Part shown: positions 9,801 through 18,681 of the stretch, in pieces
How positions within the stretch are numbered: position 1 is the first letter of the stretch
Layout: each line of letters starts with the position of its first letter
DNA from: Sphingomonas prati
GTDB lineage: Bacteria > Pseudomonadota > Alphaproteobacteria > Sphingomonadales > Sphingomonadaceae
Length of the DNA stretch: 64,000 nucleotides
Direction of reading: 5' to 3'
Assembly: GCF_014643515.1 (NCBI RefSeq)
Contig: NZ_BMJP01000005.1
Coordinates: 248,001-312,000 of the forward strand
Program-made: the position numbers and the translations under genes
Notes under the pieces: generated by a model
Database searches by the model: none
Told to the model about the DNA's origin: nothing
What the model saw: the letters and a program-made list of their open reading frames with translations, nothing else

Positions 9801-11477
9801 AAGATCTCGCCCGGCGGCGGCGTGTTCCCGCGATCGCAAAAGGCGATTCCGCTCTCCGCAGCGATCCGTACGGTGCTCGACATTCGGGACGAGACGCTCG
9901 ATCCCGCAGCACTCATCGCCGCGATCCTCAAGGCCCCGGCCGACCTGCTCTGGTTCGGCGGCATCGGCACCTATGTGAAGGCCGCCGGCGAAACCAATGC
10001 GGAGGTCGGCGATCCCGCCAACGACGCCAACCGCGTCGATGCCGAACAGTTGCGGGTGAAGGCGATCGGCGAGGGTGCGAACCTGGGCCTGACGCAGGCC
10101 GGACGCATCGCCTTTGCCGCGCGCGGCGGGCGGATCAACACCGACTTCATCGACAACAGCGCCGGCGTCGATTGCTCGGATAACGAGGTGAACATCAAGA
10201 TCGCGCTCAACCGCGAGATGAACGAAGGTCGCCTCGGCTTCGACGATCGCAACGCGTTCCTGGCGTCGATGACCGACGACGTTGCCGCGATCGTGCTGGA
10301 GGACAACCGTCTCCAGACGCTCGCGTTGTCGCTGGCCGAACGCGGTGGGGCCGCAGCTTTGCCGAGCTACGTGCGCGTGATCGAAACGCTCGAGTCGATG
10401 GGCCGGCTGGACCGCGCGGTCGAAGGGCTCGGCGGGAACGAGGACCTGCTCCGCCGCGTGCAGGACGATCGCGGGCTCACCCGTCCCGAACTTGCTGTGT
10501 TGCTCAGCCACGGCAAGCTGGCGCTGCAATCGCGGATCGAGCGTGCCAATTTCGCGCAGGATCCGTCGCTCCGTCCGCTGCTCCACGCCGCCTTCCCCAA
10601 AGCGATGCGCGACCGGTTCGGCGATGCGATCGACCAGCACCGGTTGCGCCCCGAAATCGTCGCGACCAAGATGGCGAACCGCGTCATCAACCGGCTCGGC
10701 ATCGTCATCCCGTTCGAACTGGCGGAGGAGGAAGGCGTCAGCATCGCGCAGGTGGCCGCGGCCTATTTCGCCGCCGACGCGATCTTCGGGTTCGAGGAGA
10801 TCTGGCACCGGATTGAGATCGAGCCGCTGGCCGAGGACGCCCGGCTCATGCTGTTCCGCGTGATGGCGGCGATCGCGCGGCTGCACCTGGCCGACCTGAT
10901 CCGCATCGCCGCCACCGAAACCGGCCCCGGCCCGATGATCGAGCGTCTCTCGCCCGGCATCGGCCGGCTCGACACTGCAGTCGAGGCGCTGCTGCGCGAC
11001 GAGGCACGGTCGCAGTCCGCGGTCCTGCGCGGGATGATCGGCGGGTTCGGTGCCGACCCGGCGCTGATCGACCGGATCGTACGGCTGGCCGAGCTGGACG
11101 GTGCGATCGGCACCGCGACGCTCGCCGCCGACACCGGCGTCGACGAGGTCGCGGCGACCGGCGCCTATGTCCGATTGGGCGAGGCGCTGGGGCTCGACTG
11201 GGCGAAGTCCGCCGCGGTCCGGTTCGTCGCGACGGATCCATGGGAACGGCTGCTCACCGCCGGCCTCGCGCGCGATTTCGAACAGCTCCGGCTCGACTTC
11301 CTCGAACGGCAACGCAGCGACGACCCGCTCGCGATGGTCGATGCCTGGCTGGAAACGCACCGCAACCGCGTCCTGCAGTTCCGCGCCCTCATCGACCGCG
11401 CCCGCGCCGCGCCACAGCCGACCGCGGCGATGCTGGCCCAGATCGCCGGCCAGGCGCGGGTACTGCTGGCGCGGTAA
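6813..11477 (+). CDS. gdhZ: NAD-specific glutamate dehydrogenase, large (GDH-180) type
   Basis: A 1554-aa enzyme catalysing NAD+-dependent oxidative deamination of L-glutamate to 2-oxoglutarate and ammonium. The length and layout are those of the large bacterial GDH class: a long N-terminal regulatory part with ACT-like segments (residues 1 to about 700), then the catalytic domain from about 755. That domain has ARGGLRWSDRRDDFRTE near 762-778, KAQVVKNAVIVPTGAKGGFYPK-like glutamate-site sequence near 786-806, and GNGLLLSRSLKLVAAFDHRH near 946. A Gly-rich NAD fold follows, then a helical C-terminal region. It is monocistronic and intact. Some close relatives use the symbol gdhB. Confidence 0.95.
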   Translation: MKEQTAMSMPPAPTHSPESQRDAIADALVAGALPGETDGFDAEARISAAGFVAEVAARRAPGEAVVRIESAGSDAGRRRMRLVTVNADMPFLVDSIAGAVAARGLAVHRLLHPVVSVRRDGDGVLDAILPPGTAGERRESIVYMEIERADARDRRGIEDEIRAVLADVRAAVQDWPKLQIALRDEAERMPDGEGAALLRWLLDRHFTLLGAATQRPDGSMADPLGILRVAPRQIWNDADRRSAIAHFEAGGEAPLILKSDSIATVHRRALLDLIVVPVRDGGRVVALSIHVGLWTSSALRAPSDRVPVLRSRLSALEEKYGFDPSGHAGKALRHALSALPHDLLTGLDRASLERVALTAMSLADRPRPKLVLVTTPLRRHVVAFVWLQRDELTTQRRIAVTNMIGRAVGSPPVNWSLDLDDGDLALLRLTFASTEASVVPDADALDAQLESMLRGWAPQIEASLAASEGASRAARLAITYANAFPIGYRNRSDAAEGAVDILRMAALSGPEARDVRISRREGEPASALHLKTYRIGGMIPLSDAVPVLENFGFRVLGETATALDEGRAGYIHDFLLDVGSGEIAERIARDAQVAEAAIAAVLESRAENDEFNTLIVAVGLPPRAVVLLRAWFRYLRQTGLSYGLATVVEALKRAPQAATGLIALFDALHDPAGTGNADEAEAAIDAALANVSAIDDDRILRRIRAVIQATLRTNAFSPAADEALAFKLESRLIPGLPAPVPWREIWVYSPRIEGIHLRGGPIARGGLRWSDRRDDFRTEILGLMKAQVVKNAVIVPTGAKGGFYPKALPAPGDRDAWLAEGTESYRIFIRSLLSVTDNIVDGAVVHPEGVAIRDDDDPYFVVAADKGTATFSDVANAIAVDHGFWLGDAFASGGSQGYDHKAMGITAKGAWVSVQRHFAEHGVDVQTDPVTVVGCGDMSGDVFGNGLLLSRSLKLVAAFDHRHIFLDPDPDPAASWAERARMFALPRSSWADYDATKISPGGGVFPRSQKAIPLSAAIRTVLDIRDETLDPAALIAAILKAPADLLWFGGIGTYVKAAGETNAEVGDPANDANRVDAEQLRVKAIGEGANLGLTQAGRIAFAARGGRINTDFIDNSAGVDCSDNEVNIKIALNREMNEGRLGFDDRNAFLASMTDDVAAIVLEDNRLQTLALSLAERGGAAALPSYVRVIETLESMGRLDRAVEGLGGNEDLLRRVQDDRGLTRPELAVLLSHGKLALQSRIERANFAQDPSLRPLLHAAFPKAMRDRFGDAIDQHRLRPEIVATKMANRVINRLGIVIPFELAEEEGVSIAQVAAAYFAADAIFGFEEIWHRIEIEPLAEDARLMLFRVMAAIARLHLADLIRIAATETGPGPMIERLSPGIGRLDTAVEALLRDEARSQSAVLRGMIGGFGADPALIDRIVRLAELDGAIGTATLAADTGVDEVAATGAYVRLGEALGLDWAKSAAVRFVATDPWERLLTAGLARDFEQLRLDFLERQRSDDPLAMVDAWLETHRNRVLQFRALIDRARAAPQPTAAMLAQIAGQARVLLAR

Positions 11478-11483
11478 CCTAAA

Positions 11484-11637
11484 GCCCTCCCCCCGCCGGG
11501 GGGGAGGGTTGGGTGGGGACTTAGGCTTGGAAGAACCTCACCCCCAGCCAAGCCCCCCACCCCAACCCCCCCCCGGTGGGGGGAGGGAGCAGAAAAAAGC
11601 CCCCTCCCTTTCAAGGGAGGGGGTTGGGGGTGGGTGG
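11484..11637. repeat. Cluster of G/C-rich palindromic repeats
   Basis: Several hairpin-forming units of the form CCCTCCCCCC...GGGGGGAGGG followed by TTGGGTGGGG, and a second unit CCCTCCCTTTCAAGGGAGGG followed by GGTTGGGGGTGGG. Matching units recur at 32541, 33401, 34195 and 45705. The distal part supplies the C-terminal codons of the neighbouring RHH gene. It may also act as a bidirectional transcription barrier between gdhZ and the minus-strand genes. Confidence 0.85.
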
Positions 11638-11853
11638 TACCTGTTCACCGGCAAAACGCTCGAACAACCAGACCCGCAAAGCACTCGTCAAATTCGGCGG
11701 ATCAACCGCTTCGATCCGCACGGCATCGATCCGCGCGACCAGCGCATTCACCGGGATCGCATCCTCAGCCGCGGCGCGGTCAAGTGCCGCCCAGAACACC
11801 GGCTCGAGCGACACGGACGTGGCGTGCCCGGCGATCGTCACCGAACGCTTCAC
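11611..11853 (-). CDS. Ribbon-helix-helix domain protein
   Basis: An 80-aa protein matching the small alphaproteobacterial RHH family: KRSVTIAGHATSVSLEPVFW at the N-terminus (the DNA-contacting strand region), then AIPVNALVARIDAVRIEA and NLTSALRVWLFERF. It is probably a dimeric DNA-binding protein. The proposed start is GTG at 11853, with GTG 11865 in frame as an alternative; neither has a strong ribosome site. It lies 23 nt downstream of phaB on the same strand and may be co-transcribed. The last residues (about PPTPNPLP) are encoded by the adjacent palindromic repeat, so the C-terminus is probably not ancestral. Confidence 0.7.
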   Translation of the reverse strand: MKRSVTIAGHATSVSLEPVFWAALDRAAAEDAIPVNALVARIDAVRIEAVDPPNLTSALRVWLFERFAGEQVPPTPNPLP

Positions 11854-11876
11854 CGGACCCGCCACCGCGCCGTGCC

Positions 11877-12599
11877 TCAATACATGTGCTGGCCGCCGTT
11901 GATCGACAACGTCGATCCGGTGACGAACCCCGCGTCCTCGCCGCACAGGAACGCCACGCCGCGCGCGATCTCGTCCGCCTGGCCCAACCGCCCGACCGGC
12001 ACCTTGGCGACGATTTTGGCCAGCACGTCGGCCGGCACCGCGGCGACCATGTCCGTGTCGATATAGCCCGGCGCGATCGCATTGACCGTCACGCCGAACC
12101 GCGCGCCTTCCTGCGCCAGCGCCTTGGTGAAGCCGTGGATGCCAGACTTCGCCGCGGCATAGTTCACCTGGCCATATTGCCCGGCCTGCCCGTTGATCGA
12201 CCCGATGTTGACGATCCGACCCCAGCCGCGATCCTTCATGCCGGCAAACGTCGCCTTGGCCATGTTGAAGCAACCGCCAAGATTGGTGTCGATCACTTCC
12301 TTCCACGCCTCGTAGCTCATCCGCAGCAGCGTACCGTCGCGCGTGATGCCGGCATTGTTCACCACCACGTCGACCGGCCCCAGAGCCGCCTCGACCGCGG
12401 CCACGCCGTCCAGGCATGCCTGATGATCCGACACGTCCCAACGGAACGCCTGGATGCCGGTCCGCTCGGTGAAGCCCCGTGCACGCTCCTCATTCCCGGC
12501 ATAGTTCGCCGCGACGGTCATCCCCGCCTTCTGCAACGCAAGGCTGATCGCCTCACCGATGCCACGCGTTCCCCCGGTGACGATTGCGACGCGTGCCAT
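11877..12599 (-). CDS. phaB: Acetoacetyl-CoA reductase (PhaB)
   Basis: A 240-aa classical short-chain dehydrogenase. It has the nucleotide-binding TGGTRGIG (residues 8-15), NNAG (81-84) and the catalytic triad Ser134, Tyr147 and Lys151 in NIGSINGQAGQYGQVNYAAAK-type sequence; the FRWDVSD segment and NGGQHMY ending match PhaB. It reduces acetoacetyl-CoA to (R)-3-hydroxybutyryl-CoA with NADPH for polyhydroxybutyrate synthesis. A good ribosome site, AGGAGAG, precedes the ATG. No phaA or phaC is nearby, so the PHB genes are split. Confidence 0.93.
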   Translation of the reverse strand: MARVAIVTGGTRGIGEAISLALQKAGMTVAANYAGNEERARGFTERTGIQAFRWDVSDHQACLDGVAAVEAALGPVDVVVNNAGITRDGTLLRMSYEAWKEVIDTNLGGCFNMAKATFAGMKDRGWGRIVNIGSINGQAGQYGQVNYAAAKSGIHGFTKALAQEGARFGVTVNAIAPGYIDTDMVAAVPADVLAKIVAKVPVGRLGQADEIARGVAFLCGEDAGFVTGSTLSINGGQHMY

Positions 12600-12631
12600 A
12601 GACTCTCTCCTGCTTTGTGCTTTCCGGCACG

Positions 12632-13639
12632 TTAAGCAGGCCGCTGCCAGCCTTCAAGTTCCCGCGCGACAAGTTTTTCGAGCAACGCGACGCCGAGGTC
12701 GCTGTCGTTCAGGCACGGCAGATAGGCAAAACGCTCGCCGCCAGCCTCCTCGAACGTCTCGCGCCCGCGGATCGCCATCTCCTCCAGCGTCTCCAGGCAA
12801 TCGGCGGAGAAGCCCGGCGCCACCACCGCAACCGACTTCACGCCCTGCGCGGGCAACGCCGCCAGCGTCAGGTCGGTCGCCGGTTCCAGCCACTTCGCCG
12901 GGCCGAAACGCGACTGGAACGCGATCGTGATCGGCCGCCCCATCGATTCCGACAACAGTCGCGCCGTCTTCTGGCAATGGCAGTGATAGGGATCGCCCAG
13001 CGCCAGCGTCCGCTTCGGCATGCCGTGGAAACTCGCGATGATCCGCTGCGGCTCGAAATCCAGCTGCGCCAAGCTCGCGTCGATCGAGGCATGCAGCGCG
13101 GCGATATAGTCCGGATCGTCATGATAAGGCGGCATCGTGCGCAACGCCGGCTGCCACCGCATCTTGGCCAGCACGGCGAATGCCTGATCGTTCGCGGTCG
13201 CGGTCGTCGCCGCGCAATATTGCGGATAGAGCGGCGCCAGCAGGATGCGCTCGCACCCCGCCGCCTTCATCGCGGCCAGCTTGTCCGGGATCGACGGATT
13301 GCCGTAACGCATCGCATGTTCGACCAGCACACCCGACCCGAACCGGTCCTTCAGCGCAAGCGACTGCGCGGTCGTGATCGCCTGCAACGGCGATCCGTCC
13401 TCGCGCCACACCTGAGCGTAAGCGTGCGCCGACTTCTTGGGTCGCACGTTCAGGATGACGCCGCGCAGGATCGGCTGCCACAGCAATTGCGGGATCTCGA
13501 TCACCCGCTTGTCGGACAGGAACTGCCCGAGATAGCGCTTCACCGACTTGGCATCGGGCGCATCGGGCGTGCCCAGGTTCATCAGAAGCACGCCGATGCG
13601 CGGCTTCGGGACGGGCGGATGATCGGGGGGAAGGTTCAT
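12632..13639 (-). CDS. hemH: Ferrochelatase
   Basis: A 335-aa enzyme inserting Fe2+ into protoporphyrin IX, the last step of heme synthesis. Features are VLLMNLGTPDAP at about 17-28, the catalytic histidine in SFHGMPKRT (His205), the DPYHCHCQKTARLL segment at 216-229 and PGFSADCLETLEEM near 283. It stands alone as a single minus-strand gene downstream of the molybdenum hydroxylase gene, separated by about 130 bases. Confidence 0.95.
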   Translation of the reverse strand: MNLPPDHPPVPKPRIGVLLMNLGTPDAPDAKSVKRYLGQFLSDKRVIEIPQLLWQPILRGVILNVRPKKSAHAYAQVWREDGSPLQAITTAQSLALKDRFGSGVLVEHAMRYGNPSIPDKLAAMKAAGCERILLAPLYPQYCAATTATANDQAFAVLAKMRWQPALRTMPPYHDDPDYIAALHASIDASLAQLDFEPQRIIASFHGMPKRTLALGDPYHCHCQKTARLLSESMGRPITIAFQSRFGPAKWLEPATDLTLAALPAQGVKSVAVVAPGFSADCLETLEEMAIRGRETFEEAGGERFAYLPCLNDSDLGVALLEKLVARELEGWQRPA

Positions 13640-13767
13640 GCTTCGATAGGTAGTCGCTCGCCAACCGGAAGGAAGCGATAATCCACGATCACTCTGACCA
13701 CTTCTTACCTAACCCTCCCCACTGCAGGCGGGTACGGCGGGGAGCTTGGCCCGGAGAGACCGCAACC

Positions 13768-15978
13768 TCAAACCCGCAAGGGCAACGTCCGCCGCCGATA
13801 CCCCAGCGTCGCAATCGCATTGGCGATCGCCGGCGCAACCGGCGGCACCGCGATCTCGCCCACCCCGCCCGGCGCAGCCCCGCTTGCGATCAGTTCGACC
13901 ACGATCTCCGGCGTCGTTGCCAGCAAAGGCAGGGCCAACCCATCGAAATTGCGCTGCTCCGGCACCCCCGCCACATAGTCCAACGCCCCGCCTAGCGCCG
14001 CCGCCAGCCCCCAGACGATCCCGCCCTCGATCTGCGCACGCACCGTGTCGGGGTGGATCAACCGGCCGGCGTCGACCACCGCGGTGATCCGATCGACCCG
14101 GACACGCCCGCCCTCCACCGCCACCTGCGCCACCATGGCGACATGCGATCCGAAACTGGAATGGATCGCGATCCCCTGCCCCGACCCGGCACCACCGCCC
14201 TCCCAGCCGCCCAGCGCCGTGGCGGTGGACAGGCACCGCGCCAGCCGCGGCTGCCCGCCGAGCATCGCGATCCGGTAGGAGAACGGGTCGACCCCGGCCT
14301 GCACCGCCAGCATGTCGATGAAGCTCTCGGTAAAGAACGCGGTGTAGCTGTGCGCCACGCTGCGCCACATCCCCGTCTCGATCCCGACCGCGACCGGCAG
14401 ATGATCGACCGCCAGCACCGGGATGGCATAGGGCGGGACGGCCCCCGCCACCGCGGCCGGTTCCGCGCCCTGTTCGCCGCCCGCCAGCCGCGGCGTGATC
14501 CGCGCCGCCACCTCCCGCCCGCTGGACGGCGCCGCGATCCGCGCATGCCACCCGCGGATCGTCCCGCCCGCCCCCGGTCGCGCCGCGAGGAAAGCCCGCG
14601 CCGGCGGCCGGTTGCGGCTGCGCATTGTCTCCTCCTCACGCGACCAGACGAGCTGGACCGGCCGCTTCACCTCGATCGCGATCAGCGCCGCCTGCACCGC
14701 GGCGTCGTTGTCCACCTTGCGCCCGAATCCGCCGCCGATCGGCATCGGATAGATCACGACATTGCCTGCCGAAAAGCCGGTCGCCCGCGCCACCGCATCC
14801 CGCGACGCGGTCAATGCCTGCGTCGGCATCCAGACCTCCAGCCGATCCCCCGTCACCCGCGCCGTCGCGGTCAGCGTCTCCATCGGAGCATGCGCGGCGA
14901 ACGGCACCACGAACTCCGCGGTCAGCAGGTTCGCGCCGGTAAAGACCTCTTCCAGGTCACCCACCGCCGCGATCCGCTCACCCTCGCCGCTCGCCAGCGC
15001 TGCGGTGAGGGCCCGATCGACCGACGCACCATCCGGCACCGGACCGTCTGACCCGAACTGCGGATCGATCGCGTCCAGCCCGCGGTTCGCCGCCCACCAG
15101 TTCGTCGCCACCACGGCGACCCAATGCGCGTTCTGGATCACCGCCTTCACGCCCGGCACCCGCTCCCCCGCGGCAAGCGTCACGCCGCGCAACCGGGAGC
15201 CACCGGCCGGCGCACCGCGCACGGATGCGTAAAGCATCCCGGGCAACCGCAAGTCGCCCGCATAGCGGATCGATCCATCCACCTTTGCCGGCAGGTCCAG
15301 CCGCGGCACGCTCCGCCCCGACACGCCGCCCGCCCCCGGCGTCCGCAGCACCAGCGTGCGCGGCAGCGTCAGCCCCGCCGCCTCCGCTGCCAGTTCCGCG
15401 AACCGCAACCGATCCGCACCGCGCACCACGAAGCCGTCCTTCGTATCGCACGCCTGCCAGTCGATCCCCCAGCGCCGCGCCGCCGCCATGCACAGCAGGA
15501 TGCGCGCGCCCGCGCCGGCCGCCCGATACCGCGCCTCGAACCCGCGCACCGAACTCGACCCGCCGGTCAGCTGGAACGCACTCCGCCGCGCCAGCTCCCG
15601 CCCAACGGTGCCCGCGAAACCCGTCAACGCATGCGGCGCTGCATTGCGCGCCGCCTCATCCATCACGAAATCGTTGGCGTAGAGCGGGTTGATCGGCGCC
15701 GGCTCGACCGACACCGTCCGCCAGTCCGCACCCAGTTCGTCCGCCAGCATCTGCGGCAGCGCGGTCCAGACGCCCTGGCCCATCTCGGCCTGCGGCACGA
15801 CGACCGCGACATGCCCGTCCTCGCCGATCTTCACGAACCCGTCGAAGATCGTCTCGCCCGGCGCCGCGACCAGATTATGCCGATAGCTGCGCGGCCACAG
15901 CCCCCACCCGATCAGCAGCCCCGCCCCGATCCCACCGGTCACGAGCAGGTTCCGGCGGCTGATCCTGTCGTCCATCAC
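13768..15978 (-). CDS. Tat-exported molybdopterin-binding subunit of an aldehyde oxidase-type hydroxylase
   Basis: A 736-aa protein of the xanthine dehydrogenase/isoquinoline 1-oxidoreductase beta-subunit family. The N-terminus has a twin-arginine signal (SRRNLLVTGG, then a hydrophobic stretch), indicating periplasmic location. Cofactor-site sequences include the early QAEMGQGVWTALPQMLADEL, GGFGRKVDNDAA, and the GVGEIAVPPVAPAIANAI near the C-terminus with its catalytic-type glutamate. Such enzymes hydroxylate aldehydes or N-heterocycles, using a separate 2Fe-2S subunit and cytochrome c. Neither partner is visible nearby, so this is an orphan large subunit. Substrate unknown. Confidence 0.85.
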   Translation of the reverse strand: MMDDRISRRNLLVTGGIGAGLLIGWGLWPRSYRHNLVAAPGETIFDGFVKIGEDGHVAVVVPQAEMGQGVWTALPQMLADELGADWRTVSVEPAPINPLYANDFVMDEAARNAAPHALTGFAGTVGRELARRSAFQLTGGSSSVRGFEARYRAAGAGARILLCMAAARRWGIDWQACDTKDGFVVRGADRLRFAELAAEAAGLTLPRTLVLRTPGAGGVSGRSVPRLDLPAKVDGSIRYAGDLRLPGMLYASVRGAPAGGSRLRGVTLAAGERVPGVKAVIQNAHWVAVVATNWWAANRGLDAIDPQFGSDGPVPDGASVDRALTAALASGEGERIAAVGDLEEVFTGANLLTAEFVVPFAAHAPMETLTATARVTGDRLEVWMPTQALTASRDAVARATGFSAGNVVIYPMPIGGGFGRKVDNDAAVQAALIAIEVKRPVQLVWSREEETMRSRNRPPARAFLAARPGAGGTIRGWHARIAAPSSGREVAARITPRLAGGEQGAEPAAVAGAVPPYAIPVLAVDHLPVAVGIETGMWRSVAHSYTAFFTESFIDMLAVQAGVDPFSYRIAMLGGQPRLARCLSTATALGGWEGGGAGSGQGIAIHSSFGSHVAMVAQVAVEGGRVRVDRITAVVDAGRLIHPDTVRAQIEGGIVWGLAAALGGALDYVAGVPEQRNFDGLALPLLATTPEIVVELIASGAAPGGVGEIAVPPVAPAIANAIATLGYRRRTLPLRV

Positions 15979-16022
15979 GCGGCGATAGCGTCAAGAAACG
16001 CCCGAAGGAATAGCGCCCCGTG

Positions 16023-17720
16023 TCACGCCTCGGCCTGAGCCGCCACATAGCCCTCGCGCAGCGTCTTCTTGTCGATCTTGCCGGTCCCCAGCTTCGGCAG
16101 CGGTTCGGTCGAGAACCAGATCCGCTCGGGCAGCTTGTACCGCGCGAGGCGCACCGTGAGGAACTCGGTCAGGTCGTGCTCGGTCAGCGATCCCGGATCG
16201 GTCAGGTGGACCACCGCCGCCGGCACCTCGCCCAGCCGCTCGTCCGGCAGCCCGAACACGCACGCCTCCGCCACTTCGGGATTGGCGTAGATCGCGGTCT
16301 CGACCTCCTGGCACCCGATATTCTCGCCGCCGCGGATGATGATGTCCTTCGCGCGATCAACGATGAACAGATAGCCGTCCGGATCGAGATAGCCGATGTC
16401 ACCCGTCAGGAAATACGGCCCGCGAAACGCCGCCGCGGTCGCCGCCGGATTGTCCCAATATCCGCGGAAGTTCGCACGCGACCGGATCGCGATCTCCCCG
16501 CGCTCGCCCGGCGCGACCGGCGACCCATCCTCATCGAAGATTGCAACGTCCGTGAACGGGGCCTGCGGCTTCCCCGTCGACGCGGGTTTGGCGGCATAGT
16601 TGTTGCGGAAGTTCGTGCATCCCACCGCATTGGTTTCGGTGAGGCCGTAACCCAGCATCGGCGCGCTGCCCGGAAAGCTCTCGATCAGCCGCGCGACGTG
16701 CGACACCGGCCGGGCCGCCCCGCCCGCTCCGATGTCGAGCAACGACGACGTATCGAACTTGTCGCGCTCGGGATGCTGCATCATCTCCAGGCTCATCGTC
16801 GGCACCCCGACGAAATAAGTCACCTTCTCCGCCTCGACTAGGCGCAGCGCCTCGCCCGCATCCCATTTGCGCATCAGCACCATGGTCCGCCCGATCGCGA
16901 AGCTGTTCAGCATCACCGGCACCGCGCCGGTAACATGAAACAGCGGCACGGCGACCAGCGTCACCGGCGGGTTGGGCGGCGGCCGCCCCTCCTCCACCAT
17001 CAGGTGGAGCAGCGACGCGGTATAGGCCAGGAACGTATAGGCGCCCGTCACGACCGCGATATGCTGCGACACCGCTCCCTTCGCGCGCCCGGTCGATCCG
17101 GACGTGAACAGGATCGTCGCATCGTCCTCCGGCATCACATCCGGGAGCGCCGCGGTGGCGATCCCGTCGAGCAACGGGTCGAGCGCCTCGGCCAGGTCCG
17201 CTTCGATCGGCAGGACGATCGTCGGCACGGTGATCCCGGCCGCCGCCATCCGCCGGCCGCGCTCCGCATCCGCGACGATCAGCTTGGGCGAAACGAGCGC
17301 GATCGCCCCGGCCAGCTCGTCCGGCTGCCACCAGCCGTTCACCAGCGTCGCGACCGCCCCGGCCTTCACCACCGCCATGTACAGCGCGATCCAGGCCGGG
17401 CAGTTGCGCATCGCGATCACGACGCGGTCACCCTTCTCCACGCCCCACCCGCCGCAGAACGCCGCCGCCGTCCGGTCCGACCAAGCCGCCATATCGCCGA
17501 ACGTCAGCCGTTCCGCGCCCGCCACGACAGCCGTCGTGCCCGCGTGCGCCGCACAGAAATGGGTGAAGAACGCCGCCAGCGTCGCCGGTGCACTGGTGAC
17601 AACCGCGTTGCCCGGCACCATCGGCCCGACCCCGTCCGCGGGGCCCGCGATCAGTGGCCCGTGCGACCCGGTAATCCCGCCGATCGCCGTTTCCAGACGG
17701 ATGTCGAGCTCGCTTGCCAT
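16023..17720 (-). CDS. AMP-forming acyl-CoA synthetase
   Basis: A 565-aa class I adenylate-forming enzyme. The phosphate-binding motif [12 protein letters not shown], the [11 protein letters not shown] adenine motif, [15 protein letters not shown], the hinge region [14 protein letters not shown] and the C-terminal catalytic lysine in [13 protein letters not shown] are all present in order. It activates a carboxylic acid to its acyl-CoA through an acyl-adenylate; medium- or long-chain fatty acids are likely, but the substrate is not determined by sequence. The ribosome site GGGAGA lies about 6 nt upstream of the ATG. It is divergent from lgt. Confidence 0.88.
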   Translation of the reverse strand: MASELDIRLETAIGGITGSHGPLIAGPADGVGPMVPGNAVVTSAPATLAAFFTHFCAAHAGTTAVVAGAERLTFGDMAAWSDRTAAAFCGGWGVEKGDRVVIAMRNCPAWIALYMAVVKAGAVATLVNGWWQPDELAGAIALVSPKLIVADAERGRRMAAAGITVPTIVLPIEADLAEALDPLLDGIATAALPDVMPEDDATILFTSGSTGRAKGAVSQHIAVVTGAYTFLAYTASLLHLMVEEGRPPPNPPVTLVAVPLFHVTGAVPVMLNSFAIGRTMVLMRKWDAGEALRLVEAEKVTYFVGVPTMSLEMMQHPERDKFDTSSLLDIGAGGAARPVSHVARLIESFPGSAPMLGYGLTETNAVGCTNFRNNYAAKPASTGKPQAPFTDVAIFDEDGSPVAPGERGEIAIRSRANFRGYWDNPAATAAAFRGPYFLTGDIGYLDPDGYLFIVDRAKDIIIRGGENIGCQEVETAIYANPEVAEACVFGLPDERLGEVPAAVVHLTDPGSLTEHDLTEFLTVRLARYKLPERIWFSTEPLPKLGTGKIDKKTLREGYVAAQAEA

Positions 17721-17790
17721 AACATTCTCCCGCTCTCTTTTCGTTTCTTGTTCCTCCCTTTATGAGGGGCGAAATCGCCGGGGAAAAGCC

Positions 17791-18681
17791 TTGATCCTGA
17801 ACCTCCTCGCCGACGCTACGGCAGCCTTGGATTTCTCTTCGCTCGGGTTGTCCCCGATCGCATTGGACCTCGGAACTTGGCGGATCGGCGGCCTCTCCCT
17901 GCACCCGCAGGTCCACTGGTACTCGCTCGGCTACATCGCCGGAATCATGTTCGGCTACTGGTATCTGACGCGGCTGCTGCAGCATCCCGGCGCCCCGATG
18001 GCCAAGCGCCATGCTGAGGATCTGGTGTTCTACGCCACCATCGGCATTCTGGCGGGGGGGCGGCTCGGCTACGTCCTGTTCTACAAACCGGAAATCCTGC
18101 GTAACCCGATCGAGGTGCTGTATCTGTGGGAAGGCGGCATGTCGCTCCACGGCGGCCTGCTCGGCACGATCATCGCAATCCTGCTGCTCGCGCGGAAGAA
18201 CGGGCTGAACGCGCTACGCGTCTGCGACTATGTCGCGGTCTGCACGCCGCCGGCGCTCGGGCTCGTCCGGCTCGCCAACTTCGTCAACGGGGAGCTGTGG
18301 GGTCGTCCCACGACGCTGCCTTGGGGCGTCATCTTCCCGCGCACCGGCGACGGCATCCCGCGCCACCCGTCGCAGCTTTACGAGGCGGCACTCGAAGGCG
18401 TTCTGTTGTTCATCGTGCTGAACTTCCTCTTCTGGCGGGCCGACGCGCGCTACAAGCCCGGCTTCCTCGTCGGCAGCGGCCTGCTCGGCTACGGCATCAT
18501 CCGCTTCCTGATCGAACTGGTGCGCCAGCCCGATGCCGGCCTCGAACATCTCAGCTGGGGGCTCACCATGGGCCAGACGCTCAGCGTGCCGATGCTCGCC
18601 GCCGGACTCTACCTGATCGCCACCGCCGCCGGCCGGCGCGTCCGCGTCGAACCGATCGCCGGGAGTGAGAGCGTCGCCTGA
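17791..18681 (+). CDS. lgt: Prolipoprotein diacylglyceryl transferase
   Basis: A 296-aa integral inner-membrane enzyme that transfers diacylglycerol from phosphatidylglycerol to the lipobox cysteine of prolipoproteins. Family signatures are [37 protein letters not shown] and [13 protein letters not shown], with about seven hydrophobic segments. The frame is open far upstream, but similarity begins at [14 protein letters not shown], so the TTG at 17791 is the best start, with GGGGAAA just upstream as a weak ribosome site. Its 3' end overlaps the next gene by 17 bases. Confidence 0.92.
   Translation: MILNLLADATAALDFSSLGLSPIALDLGTWRIGGLSLHPQVHWYSLGYIAGIMFGYWYLTRLLQHPGAPMAKRHAEDLVFYATIGILAGGRLGYVLFYKPEILRNPIEVLYLWEGGMSLHGGLLGTIIAILLLARKNGLNALRVCDYVAVCTPPALGLVRLANFVNGELWGRPTTLPWGVIFPRTGDGIPRHPSQLYEAALEGVLLFIVLNFLFWRADARYKPGFLVGSGLLGYGIIRFLIELVRQPDAGLEHLSWGLTMGQTLSVPMLAAGLYLIATAAGRRVRVEPIAGSESVA

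Noticed and set aside
8802-11360. Minus-strand open frame of 852 codons inside the glutamate dehydrogenase gene
   Set aside because: Fully antisense to an unmistakable enzyme; composition (Arg, Asp, Gly, Gln-rich) is not protein-like.
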